Shown here piece by piece: positions 47,633 to 55,764 of a DNA stretch of 64,000 bases. The notes beneath the pieces are model-generated. The model worked only from the letters and a program-made list of their open reading frames with translations, was not told the DNA's origin and ran no database searches. The translations under genes and the position numbers were made by a program. Position 1 is the first letter of the stretch, and every line of letters starts with the position of its first letter. The DNA is from an uncultured Muribaculaceae bacterium (GTDB taxonomy: Bacteria; Bacteroidota; Bacteroidia; Bacteroidales; Muribaculaceae), in the NCBI GenBank assembly GCA_910583675.1, contig CAJTYH010000007.1:1-64000 (forward strand), given 5' to 3'.

Positions 47633-47664
47633 CAAAATTACACAATTCCCCACAACCTGCCAAA
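47633..47664 (-). promoter_or_regulatory. Promoter of the rsmI-like/MBL/menA operon
   Basis: Minus strand TTTG (47661-47664), 20 nt, TAATTTTG (47633-47640), only 5 nt before the ATG at 47627, so the leader is minimal or absent. Confidence 0.6.
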
Positions 47665-47720
47665 AACATTTTCCCTACACCCTGCCAACAGGATCACCAC
47701 CGGCGGGAGTATATGCAAGC

Positions 47721-47758
47721 TCGCGCCGTGCCACGGCAAAAGCCATGGCACGGCGCGA
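47721..47758 (-). terminator. G/C-rich hairpin after the SGNH-glutaminase gene
   Basis: 13-bp perfect stem TCGCGCCGTGCCA/TGGCACGGCGCGA (47721-47733 and 47746-47758). No long T-run, so it may act as an mRNA 3' end stabiliser as much as a terminator. Confidence 0.55.
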
Positions 47759-47787
47759 TAAACCAATCAGGCATTGAACTCTATGCC

Positions 47788-50700
47788 CTACCTTACAACG
47801 GTCTTCTTTCCGTTGACGATGTAAAGACCCGGCGCGGGAACACCGGTTACGCGACGTCCCTGAAGGTCGTATGTGCCGGTCATACGTGCGCCCAACGCGG
47901 TATCATCTGCCATTACGTCATCTATACCGCTACCGTTGCCGAGGCGGTCGATGAGCACTTTCGCCCATACGCTACCGAGGGCTACGGAACCTTTGCTTCC
48001 GGAAGCCCCACCCTTAAGACAATTGTATTGGTTGCCGACAGGAGACACCACAAGATCGTTGGACAGGTATTTCACGATAGGGTCAAAATAATACCCGAAG
48101 TCATCGGCAATGGAGGCTGTAAGCATCGTGGCGCTCACCTTTGCAGTAGAGGTGGAGCGGCTGTCAAGCTGCAAACCGTATTCCGCCATCGGCTGTGTGG
48201 CGTAATATGCCAGCTCCGTAGCCGCCACGTCGGGGAATATGTCCAGATCGAAAGCCTTGTCGTAATAGAGCGGATATTTCTGCCCCCATTCCACCGTAGA
48301 CCCGTGGCGGTAATGGTCGCCGGCATTATAGGTGGTGCGGAAAATCTCCTCCCAGCGCCCGGCCATCTCCTGATAGAAGGCTGCATCGGCGGCATTGCCG
48401 CGAGCTTCTGCTATATAGGCCACAAGAGCCATGGCCAGTACGCTTTTCAGACGCAGGTTGGCACTGTTGTTTATGGCACCGTCGGCAGAACCCTCATTGG
48501 GGAAATTGCCCACGTACTGCGGCAGTGTGAAAAGGTCAAGGTAACGGCACAACGATGTAAGATACTCATAGCTGTAGTCGCTTATGGCCAACGGATCCAT
48601 GCCGCATTTCACGGCAGCTCCGGCAAGTATGCAGAGGTCTGTGGTGGAGTCGACACCCATGTCAAGATGAGCGCCGGCCATTATCGGCCATGCACCGAGA
48701 TGGTGCGGGGCATTTCCATAGGGACTGGAAAAACCGGGATACATCTCTATGTAATTGGGAACACCCTCGAAAAGGTCATATGCCAGCTGAGGGTTGTAGG
48801 CGAGGAACAGCGGAGCTGCTGCAAGCAACTGGTCAGCCTGGGAGATCTGCCATGTGCTTCCGGCATCTATGTTGTACAGAAGTATGTCGCCGGTATCGGA
48901 CAGCGCCCGCTTGCAGCCGGCTATCACCTGACGGTAGACCGACATGCAGAGGTCTGCATAATCCTCTCCACCGCTTGCAAGAGCGTCATTGTAGATCTTT
49001 GCGTCAAACTCACGACAAGCTTTCAGACGCTCGTTAACACCTTCGGCATAATCCATCATCAATTTGTTGAACGAACCGTAGCGGAGTGTCCACGGAGCCG
49101 GGAAACGGGCATATCCGAACCCGATTGCCATGTTGTTCTCGTCACGGCCTACAAGTGTGTAATCGGCTGCCGAAGATGTGGATCCCATATCGTCGGTAAA
49201 TATCAGGTTCTTCGTGGTCTTGGCCATCTTCTGTCCGCGGTCTGCATCAGCCATCACAAGAAGATAGCCCCAGTTGCCACGACTTCCCTCGGTCATGGAC
49301 TGGACTGAACGACCGACCTTGCCGAAAGTAACACCGGCTGTATCATCGGTGCCAAGCTTGACACCGTCGCCGGTGCTGCGTCGTATGAGATCAGCAGACA
49401 GAGCCAAATGGAATTTCACTTCATGCGGTTTCCCGTCAAGCGAAGTGACCTTGTATGATATGTAATTGACGGCTGCATCCAACGAGGCTGCATCCGTTAC
49501 CAGCAGCGGAGATGTAAACACCACAGAAAGCGCCACATTGCCGGCGGTGAAGTCGCAGAATGTCTGAGTGGCCGTAAGGGTGCATGCCGTCTGCACGGCA
49601 GGTGTCGTAGCCACGGCCGAACCCTTGATCCCCTTTACCACTTCAGCACTCTCCTTGCCAAGGAAACGGTACAACTCACCGTCAACCTCAACGTATCCTT
49701 CCAACGCATTGTCGGCACCGGTCAGATGCTTGGTCGTTCCTTCATTGAGGACGCTTTCATGCGACCACACGGAAAGGAACGGATCGGCAACGATCACCGG
49801 GATCGCCGGAGAAAGGCGCTTGCCGGCATGCACGGGCGAAAACGCATCGCCGAATGCAAGTTCGGGAAGCACGGGAGTCGTGTAACCTTCCAGGGTTGCG
49901 GTAAGGTCTGTCACCTTCTTCGGTTTCAGGATCACACTGAGAGCCGGGAAGACAACAGTATTGTCACTATGGGTATACACCTTCCCGTTGGATGCTAAAG
50001 CATAATTATACTCGCGCCCCACATGCGCCACGACTGAAGAATATATGCCCTTCATCACACATTCGTCTCCCACTATTACGGGATTTGTAGGCTCAAGGTC
50101 GACGTTCTCAACTATGAACGGCTCCAACATATCGTTCGCCGGCATGACCAGGTAAGGCATGTTGGCCTCGATGCTCTCCACACACTTAAGCACTACATTG
50201 CCGTCGGCAAACGAAGCATAGGTCTGCACTACCGTACTCTCTCCGAAGAGTTCCTGGATACGTCTCGCTGACAGTGCGAACGGGAGACAGAGCGAGTTCC
50301 ATTCACCGGCGTGCATGGCTTTGTTCACCATGACATCCACGCCGGCCTTGGCTTCCGGCACATTCACATCGCTGTCTTCCGAGATATAGGTCATACCGTT
50401 CATCTCGCAAAGCATCTCCATCAGCTGTTCCTTTATGGCAAGCATACCCGGAGTGTCGGGATGCTCTTCGATCTTGGTTATGTCATGCAGTTTCAGAACC
50501 GGCACTCCGTAGTGGTCGCACACCGTCTGCACGCTCTCGTTTATGTCTGCCCGCAGATCGCTGTTGAGCATGAAGACGATCTGGGAGTCCGGATATTTTT
50601 TCTGGAGGAAATCTATCACATACGCCGTACCGCCGCGGAAAGTACGCTTGTCGGCATCCGTAAAACCGCTCCATACATAATTGCCAAGGGTAGAACCTGC

Positions 50701-51084
50701 ATTGTTGTCATTAGTGGCTCCTTCCACTATTATCAGACCGGCCTTGCGAAGATTGTCAACGCGTCCGACAAAGGAATTTACGAGATCTGTCGTGTTGTTC
50801 CAGCTGTGGGTGCATATGGTGCTTCCCGAAAACGAGTTGTTCTGCTCGAGCTTTACACCGCTTTCGCGTTCGAACATCTTCCACCATGTCTGTTCCACGC
50901 TCGCCATGGCGTTTCCGGCATGAGGATACCACTGCGCATTGGGAAGCGGATCGGTAAACCCCATGAAGGTTGAATATGAATCTCCTATGACAGAGAAGCT
51001 GCCATATTTTTCCTGAAGCGTCCCGGCAGCACCCGCCGAGAGAAAAAGCGACAAAAGAAAAGTTAGGATTGCAAGTTTTTTCAT
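47788..51084 (-). CDS. Chimeric secreted protein: SGNH hydrolase plus glutaminase-A-like domains
   Basis: 1098 residues from the ATG at 51084 (MKKLAILTFLLSLFLSAGAA, signal peptide). Residues ~30-235 are an SGNH hydrolase: SVIGDSYSTF (Ser36), NNSFSGST, EGATNDNN and EEHP near the end. Residues ~245-390 form a beta domain of a kind common in Muribaculaceae surface proteins (GEWNSLCLPFALSARRIQELF). Residues ~420-1050 resemble the DUF4964/DUF5127/DUF4965/DUF1793 set of fungal-type glutaminase A proteins (LSPAIPVIVADPFLSVWS, QISQADQLLAAAPLFLAYNP, GVPNYIEMYPGFSSPYGNAPHHLGAWP read in parts). The tail (YDLQGRRVTGVPAPGLYIVNG) looks like a sorting domain. Substrate unknown. Confidence 0.82.
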   Translation of the reverse strand: MKKLAILTFLLSLFLSAGAAGTLQEKYGSFSVIGDSYSTFMGFTDPLPNAQWYPHAGNAMASVEQTWWKMFERESGVKLEQNNSFSGSTICTHSWNNTTDLVNSFVGRVDNLRKAGLIIVEGATNDNNAGSTLGNYVWSGFTDADKRTFRGGTAYVIDFLQKKYPDSQIVFMLNSDLRADINESVQTVCDHYGVPVLKLHDITKIEEHPDTPGMLAIKEQLMEMLCEMNGMTYISEDSDVNVPEAKAGVDVMVNKAMHAGEWNSLCLPFALSARRIQELFGESTVVQTYASFADGNVVLKCVESIEANMPYLVMPANDMLEPFIVENVDLEPTNPVIVGDECVMKGIYSSVVAHVGREYNYALASNGKVYTHSDNTVVFPALSVILKPKKVTDLTATLEGYTTPVLPELAFGDAFSPVHAGKRLSPAIPVIVADPFLSVWSHESVLNEGTTKHLTGADNALEGYVEVDGELYRFLGKESAEVVKGIKGSAVATTPAVQTACTLTATQTFCDFTAGNVALSVVFTSPLLVTDAASLDAAVNYISYKVTSLDGKPHEVKFHLALSADLIRRSTGDGVKLGTDDTAGVTFGKVGRSVQSMTEGSRGNWGYLLVMADADRGQKMAKTTKNLIFTDDMGSTSSAADYTLVGRDENNMAIGFGYARFPAPWTLRYGSFNKLMMDYAEGVNERLKACREFDAKIYNDALASGGEDYADLCMSVYRQVIAGCKRALSDTGDILLYNIDAGSTWQISQADQLLAAAPLFLAYNPQLAYDLFEGVPNYIEMYPGFSSPYGNAPHHLGAWPIMAGAHLDMGVDSTTDLCILAGAAVKCGMDPLAISDYSYEYLTSLCRYLDLFTLPQYVGNFPNEGSADGAINNSANLRLKSVLAMALVAYIAEARGNAADAAFYQEMAGRWEEIFRTTYNAGDHYRHGSTVEWGQKYPLYYDKAFDLDIFPDVAATELAYYATQPMAEYGLQLDSRSTSTAKVSATMLTASIADDFGYYFDPIVKYLSNDLVVSPVGNQYNCLKGGASGSKGSVALGSVWAKVLIDRLGNGSGIDDVMADDTALGARMTGTYDLQGRRVTGVPAPGLYIVNGKKTVVR

Positions 51085-51111
51085 TGGTATATACTCGTGA
51101 TGAATTTTCAA

Positions 51112-51142
51112 CAAAAATAGCACTTCCCGGCGACATGGCAAA
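51112..51142 (-). promoter_or_regulatory. Promoter of the SGNH-glutaminase gene
   Basis: Minus strand TTTG (51139-51142), 19 nt, TATTTTTG (51112-51119). Confidence 0.65.
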
Positions 51143-51162
51143 ACGCCACCCGGAAATGGCAA

Positions 51163-51198
51163 GGACAGGGAGAAGCGTTTTCAGGATTCTCCCCGTCC
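51163..51198 (-). terminator. Hairpin after the GH32 gene
   Basis: GGACAGGGAGAA (51163-51174) pairs with TTCTCCCCGTCC (51187-51198), 11 of 12 positions. T-run weak. Confidence 0.45.
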
Positions 51199-51219
51199 AT
51201 GGTTAAGCTCGGCATGCGA

Positions 51220-52752
51220 TTACCATACCCTCGAGAGGTCACGCACCTTGGCCTCCACCTTCTGGCCGTTTATTGTCAGGCGGTCATAGATGGTCGTAGG
51301 ATACACGAGTGTAGACATCATGAGCGATCCATCCTCTGTGCAGAGTTCCACAGAAGACTGATCCACATAGAACTGCAGCACTATGTCATTCTTTTCAGTA
51401 TTCAGGTTGCCTACCACATTGGTGAGCGGGAATTCACGTGCGGAATATGCACCGGTGCGTCCGCCTCGGTCGATGATCACACGGCGGTTTGCTGCGTCAA
51501 CTTTCACCTCGTATTCCTCCCCGGAGGCATTGCTCAGGGTTATCACACAATAGCCACCGGCAAGGCTCACAGGCACATTGAGCTGATAAGCATCGGTGAT
51601 GCCGAGCGAGGGGGCTGCCGTGCGCCATTCACCTGCGATCCCCTCGATCTCCTTGGCAATGGTTGTCATGATGATGGGCGTACCGTTGTATTCCCCGAGC
51701 ACTATGTCGCGCGGGAGGGTCATGCTGCTTCTCCAAGGCTTGCAGGGATAATTGCCGGAATAGAGCTGATTGTTCATCCAGCCGATTGACACTTTGCGGT
51801 CGCCGGTATTAGACCATGTCACACTGGCGTAGTTGTCAAGCCCCTGTTCAGCCCAAAGGGGATAGTCGTATGCGTCGGGGGTGAATTTCTTGCCATCAAA
51901 CGAGCCCACGAAATACATCGTGCCCGATCCGCCACCATTGGGGAAACCACCGCTGATATTGACTGTTATCACATATTTCTTCTCACCCTTGTAATCCATC
52001 GTGAACATGTCGGTGCATTCCCATACGCCATTGTTGCAGCCGTGGTAACGGTTTGCGGAGAATGTGGAGCAGATAGTCCATTTCTTGAGGTCGTCAGATT
52101 TCCAGATCTGCGCGGTATGTTCGCCGCCAAGAGCGAAAATCATGTACCAGCAGCCATAGTCGTCGCTCCAGAACACTTTCGGATCGCGGTAATCGCCGTG
52201 CGTGCTGTTCTTGATAACGGGGTTCCCTTCGTATTTCGTGAAGGTCATGCCTCCGTCGGTGCTATAGGCGATTGACTGCTGCTCATGCGCGCCATGCGAA
52301 GTGTAGATGGCCACGATGGCATTCGCACCGAATCCCGCCGTATTGTTCTTGTCGACCACGGCACTTCCGGAGTAGATGTATCCCAATTCGTCGGGCATGA
52401 GCGCAACAGGTTGTTCCTTCCAGTGGAAAAGGTCGGTAGAGGTGGCATGTCCCCACGACATGTTGCCCCAGTCCTGACCGCAGGGATTGTACTGGTAGTA
52501 GAGATGCCATACGCCGTCGGCATACACCATGCCGTTGGGGTCATTGATCCAGTTCTGGCGAGGGGTGAAATGTATCTGCGGACGCCACTGTTCGCGATAG
52601 TCGGTGGAAATGTCAGGCGTAGGCTGTATCTGCAGTTCGGCCTGCGATCCTTTCTCCGGTTCCTTTACTACCTCCATTATGGTGTCTGCCTCTTTAGTGC
52701 AGGATGAAAGCATGATGGCAACCGCTCCCAGACTGTATATGATCGGTTTCAT
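51220..52752 (-). CDS. GH32 fructan hydrolase (levanase/inulinase type) lipoprotein
   Basis: 510 residues, lipoprotein (lipobox LSSC, Cys18), so anchored in the envelope. GH32 motifs: nucleophile NWINDPNG (Asp71), transition-state stabiliser YRDPK (Asp190) and acid/base WECTD (Glu245). The five-bladed propeller is followed by the C-terminal beta-sandwich (about 370-510, IDRGGRTGAYSAREFPL). It hydrolyses beta-fructans such as levan or inulin; endo- or exo-action cannot be decided by eye. It is 38 bp downstream of the DUF4960 lipoprotein gene, so the two form an operon. Confidence 0.95.
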   Translation of the reverse strand: MKPIIYSLGAVAIMLSSCTKEADTIMEVVKEPEKGSQAELQIQPTPDISTDYREQWRPQIHFTPRQNWINDPNGMVYADGVWHLYYQYNPCGQDWGNMSWGHATSTDLFHWKEQPVALMPDELGYIYSGSAVVDKNNTAGFGANAIVAIYTSHGAHEQQSIAYSTDGGMTFTKYEGNPVIKNSTHGDYRDPKVFWSDDYGCWYMIFALGGEHTAQIWKSDDLKKWTICSTFSANRYHGCNNGVWECTDMFTMDYKGEKKYVITVNISGGFPNGGGSGTMYFVGSFDGKKFTPDAYDYPLWAEQGLDNYASVTWSNTGDRKVSIGWMNNQLYSGNYPCKPWRSSMTLPRDIVLGEYNGTPIIMTTIAKEIEGIAGEWRTAAPSLGITDAYQLNVPVSLAGGYCVITLSNASGEEYEVKVDAANRRVIIDRGGRTGAYSAREFPLTNVVGNLNTEKNDIVLQFYVDQSSVELCTEDGSLMMSTLVYPTTIYDRLTINGQKVEAKVRDLSRVW

Positions 52753-52790
52753 ATGTGTATTCTAAATCTTATTAATGGTTATGTATCGTT

Positions 52791-54308
52791 TTATCTTGTC
52801 TTGAGGTATTCGATGGCATTATGGGCTATCTTCAGGATATTGCCATGATAGGGGTTGTTCATGGGATATGCGCTCACGTCGGGGGTTGCGTCATCGTTTT
52901 TGTAGGAGAATTCCAGACCGCCGTTGCCCATGCAGAGCACTGTGCCCTTGAAATCGGTGTTTCCCTGGCGTGCTTCCCACACGTTGAGCATCGAAACGAA
53001 GTTCATCTGCTCGTTGTCCCACGTGGCCAGAGGATAGATGCCGTATGTCTCTGTCAGCACCTTGTATGTGTCGGCGCTCTGGTTGTGCATGCCGGTGAGG
53101 GCGGACGGGATATTGAAGAAGCAGCAGTTGTGATCCTCAGTCCAGCAGCGACCCTTTACGGTGATTGTCTTGTTGGAGTTTACGGCCACACCGTTGTAGA
53201 TCGGGTGCGTGGAATAGTCTATGTAGTATCGCCCGGCCAGATTGGCGCACACGGCCATATACCAGCGGTCGTTGCTGAAAAATCCCTTGCCGGTGGTGAT
53301 ACGGCGGTCGTTGTTCATAAGCAGAGCCTTGTCAACGCGGCCAAGATCACCTACGTATGTGCATGCATGCTGCCACAACAGAAGGTTGCCGCCGTTGCGG
53401 TACCATTCAATGATGAACGGAGTGGCATCCTGAACCACTGCGGGCTGCTCCCATACGTCGTTCTCACTTCCGTAATCAAGGTCGCGGATATAGAACAATA
53501 CACGCAGATCCTTGAGGTCGTCGGCAGACTTTATGTCGCCGAAATACAGATACCGGCTGTTGGGATATTCGCTGTGGAACCATAGCCATGCCGAAGCCTC
53601 GTCGTCGTCGCCGTTCTGCACAAGTTCCTCCGGTGTCGCATAATAGCTCACGAAAGCCACTGCGGTCTTCCCGATCTTGAGGGATGTAGTCACGGGCAAA
53701 GATTCCCCAAGTTCATTTCTGGCGATAATGGAGAAACCGATCTCGTCACCATCGGCGACACCGCCGTATACATATGACACGGCATCTCCGGCGATCGTTA
53801 CGGTCTCGGTTTCAGTAGCCTTTGTAATCTCTATCTGCACTTCGTCGGCATCGGCTATGGGTGCCCATGACACAACGGCCTCATACCCTTGCGCTCCCTC
53901 GCGTTGCATTACGCCTACCTCAGTAGGAGCCGTGGCACCGGGACGGGTATAGGTCTTTATTATGCCGTCGGAATAAGCCGTTCCGTCGGTCACGCGGAAC
54001 ACATATGCGAAACGCACGTTGCTGTCAAGGGCTTTCTGAATGAAACCTGTAACGTCGCGCCCGTAGGTCTCACGCGACACCATTGTGCCATCCTTGACCA
54101 CATCCACCACCATGCTCAACCCCTCGGGTAGCATCGGCCATGAAAAACTCACGTCGTTGCCTTCGGCCACCATCTCTATGAGATCGGAGCGCACATCGTC
54201 GATATTCAGCGTCGGGGGATCCACCTCCTGATAGATCGTATCACCATCCTGCGTACAGCCCGCAAGCATGAGTACCGCTGCGGCTGCGATAAAATAGCAT
54301 TTTTTCAT
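52791..54308 (-). CDS. DUF4960 surface lipoprotein, probably fructan-binding
   Basis: 505 residues, lipoprotein (MLAGC). After a fibronectin-like N-terminal part (residues ~35-230, VSFSWPMLPEGLSMVVDVV and VVSWAPIADADEVQIEITKA) comes a domain (~235-505) that fits DUF4960 (VAFVSYYATPEELVQ, LRVLFYIRDLDYGSENDVW, GGNLLLWQHACTYVGDLGR). DUF4960 proteins occupy the surface glycan-binding position in fructan utilisation loci of Bacteroides. Its neighbour is a GH32, which fits; the ligand is inferred. No SusC/SusD genes are adjacent. Confidence 0.82.
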   Translation of the reverse strand: MKKCYFIAAAAVLMLAGCTQDGDTIYQEVDPPTLNIDDVRSDLIEMVAEGNDVSFSWPMLPEGLSMVVDVVKDGTMVSRETYGRDVTGFIQKALDSNVRFAYVFRVTDGTAYSDGIIKTYTRPGATAPTEVGVMQREGAQGYEAVVSWAPIADADEVQIEITKATETETVTIAGDAVSYVYGGVADGDEIGFSIIARNELGESLPVTTSLKIGKTAVAFVSYYATPEELVQNGDDDEASAWLWFHSEYPNSRYLYFGDIKSADDLKDLRVLFYIRDLDYGSENDVWEQPAVVQDATPFIIEWYRNGGNLLLWQHACTYVGDLGRVDKALLMNNDRRITTGKGFFSNDRWYMAVCANLAGRYYIDYSTHPIYNGVAVNSNKTITVKGRCWTEDHNCCFFNIPSALTGMHNQSADTYKVLTETYGIYPLATWDNEQMNFVSMLNVWEARQGNTDFKGTVLCMGNGGLEFSYKNDDATPDVSAYPMNNPYHGNILKIAHNAIEYLKTR

Positions 54309-54605
54309 CGGTATTTATGGTATTAATTTTGTATGTTGGTTATGTTGTTTTCCGGTCATGAGGGATGGCAATACGCACACCGCACGATTAACGGCGCCAA
54401 AGTAACGCATTATCATCGCGACACGCTTAAAAAAATCGCGCATCTTATACCACAAATGTTGCATTGCAGTCCGCAATGCCCTAAATGACCGACTTTTCAC
54501 CATATCTGACACGCATGTGACATTCCCCTCGCCATCCGCACACAAAAAGGCGATATGCCGATTTCCGACATACCGCCATAACAACTTTTCTAACGAAACA
54601 GGCGA
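54309..54605. other. Intergenic stretch with weak promoter and terminator
   Basis: 297 bp. Contains the terminator at 54543-54577 and, on the minus strand, TTACTTTG (54398-54405), one mismatch from the -7 consensus, as the possible promoter of the DUF4960-GH32 operon. No gene is visible. Confidence 0.5.
54543..54577 (-). terminator. Terminator of the secreted-protein gene at 54606
   Basis: GGCGATATG (54549-54557) and CATACCGCC (54569-54577) pair with one mismatch; on the minus strand TTTTTGTG follows. Resembles the gapA terminator in sequence. Confidence 0.7.
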
Positions 54606-55559
54606 TTACTTCACCGTAAACTTGCGCGTGTTTCCGTTGGCACGCAGGATGTAGCCCCCCGGCAGCAGATGATCCGTCGCATAGACAAACCTCGTGTCAG
54701 CCACATGGCCATTGAAAACCGTCGCCCCGGCGGCGCTGACTACGGTAACATCGCCGATCTCCTTTCCGGAAACGATCTCCAGACCGCCATCAGAGACCGT
54801 GATGGTCGTTTCCGTAAAGTCAGGCGCATCCAACGACGCACCCGGGCGGGCACTGTCAAGCGAATAGATTACGTTGCCATCCCCGTCGGCGATCTCATAC
54901 AGCAACGGCAGATACCCGCAATCGCCCGAACATCCGGGACCCATAAATTGGAACAGGTCACCATACACCGGATAATAATCCTGTGTATCGCTCGCGGCTA
55001 TTACACCCAACCCCTCCACTAACATATGCTGATCCTCATCGGAACGGAGAGCCTTGTGCACTCCATCCAATGCCTCATAATCACACTCCGATACCGTGTG
55101 CGGACTCAGATAAAACAGCTGCTTTGACTGCTCACCCGCTTTCAAGTCATTGAAATTCCACAGGCACATTTCAAATCGGGCATTGGGCTTGTCGAAGTTC
55201 GCAAGCCACATTATCCGCCGATTCTCGGCATCCTCCCACAGGTATTCATCCCAACAAGAGTAGCCGGGTTCCTCCCCTCCATCCCAGAAAGACTGCAAAT
55301 GGAACAGCTCCTTCCCTTCGAACTCAATCTTGTCTACCACTCTCAGCACACTTGACCTGTCGGGTCGCTGCGGCCTATAAATCACATAGTCGCGTTGCGT
55401 ATACCGCCACTCCTTCCCCACCTCAAACATCGGTGTGTACTGCAAGGTTTGATCAGGCATATCATTGGCATTTCCGGAAGCGGAAGCCCCGGATTTGGCT
55501 TGCAATCCCAACGATGCGAAAGCCATAGCGAGCAAGATGGCGATTGTGGAGCGAGTCAT
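54606..55559 (-). CDS. Secreted protein of unknown function with sorting-like C-terminus
   Basis: 317 residues from the ATG at 55559 (MTRSTIAILLAMAFASLGLQAKS), signal peptide. The central part (EVGKEWRYTQRDYVIYRPQ, then VDKIEFEGKELFHLQSFWDG, LWNFNDLKAGEQSKQLFYLS) is of a kind I have seen only as hypothetical proteins in gut Bacteroidales. The C-terminal ~75 residues (SDGGLEIVSGKEIGDVTVVSAAGATVFN, LLPGGYILRANGNTRKFTVK) look like a type IX secretion sorting domain. No enzymatic motif seen. Own promoter and terminator. Confidence 0.72.
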   Translation of the reverse strand: MTRSTIAILLAMAFASLGLQAKSGASASGNANDMPDQTLQYTPMFEVGKEWRYTQRDYVIYRPQRPDRSSVLRVVDKIEFEGKELFHLQSFWDGGEEPGYSCWDEYLWEDAENRRIMWLANFDKPNARFEMCLWNFNDLKAGEQSKQLFYLSPHTVSECDYEALDGVHKALRSDEDQHMLVEGLGVIAASDTQDYYPVYGDLFQFMGPGCSGDCGYLPLLYEIADGDGNVIYSLDSARPGASLDAPDFTETTITVSDGGLEIVSGKEIGDVTVVSAAGATVFNGHVADTRFVYATDHLLPGGYILRANGNTRKFTVK

Positions 55560-55605
55560 TTCAGTGATTGAATTAAATGTTTGAAACAGGTTTATTACAT
55601 CACCC

Positions 55606-55637
55606 CAAATATACAATTAAACCTTTTCATTTCCAAA
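55606..55637 (-). promoter_or_regulatory. Promoter of the secreted protein at 54606
   Basis: Minus strand TTTG (55634-55637), 20 nt, TATATTTG (55606-55613). Confidence 0.65.
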
Positions 55638-55700
55638 CAATCGCAAACAAATCTTAAAAAATCAACACCTCTATTGATACGGTACCAGGGAAACACAGGA

Positions 55701-55739
55701 CGGCACCATGCCGGGAAGCTATGCTCGGACATGGTGCCG
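55701..55739 (-). terminator. Hairpin after the 739-residue secreted protein gene
   Basis: CGGCACCATG (55701-55710)/CATGGTGCCG (55730-55739) with further inner pairing. No clear T-run. Confidence 0.5.
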
Positions 55740-55764
55740 TAAAATTCTATAATGTTTTGGGGGA

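Noticed and set aside
47146..49308. 720-codon plus-strand frame opposite the RsmI-like and SGNH-glutaminase genes
   Set aside because: It spans parts of two well-supported minus-strand genes and the terminator between them; no recognisable domain.
50311..50973. 220-codon plus-strand frame opposite the SGNH-glutaminase gene
   Set aside because: Antisense shadow; the minus-strand frame has signal peptide and SGNH motifs.
51220..54308. Complete polysaccharide utilisation locus
   Set aside because: No SusC/SusD pair, regulator or transporter present within the window.
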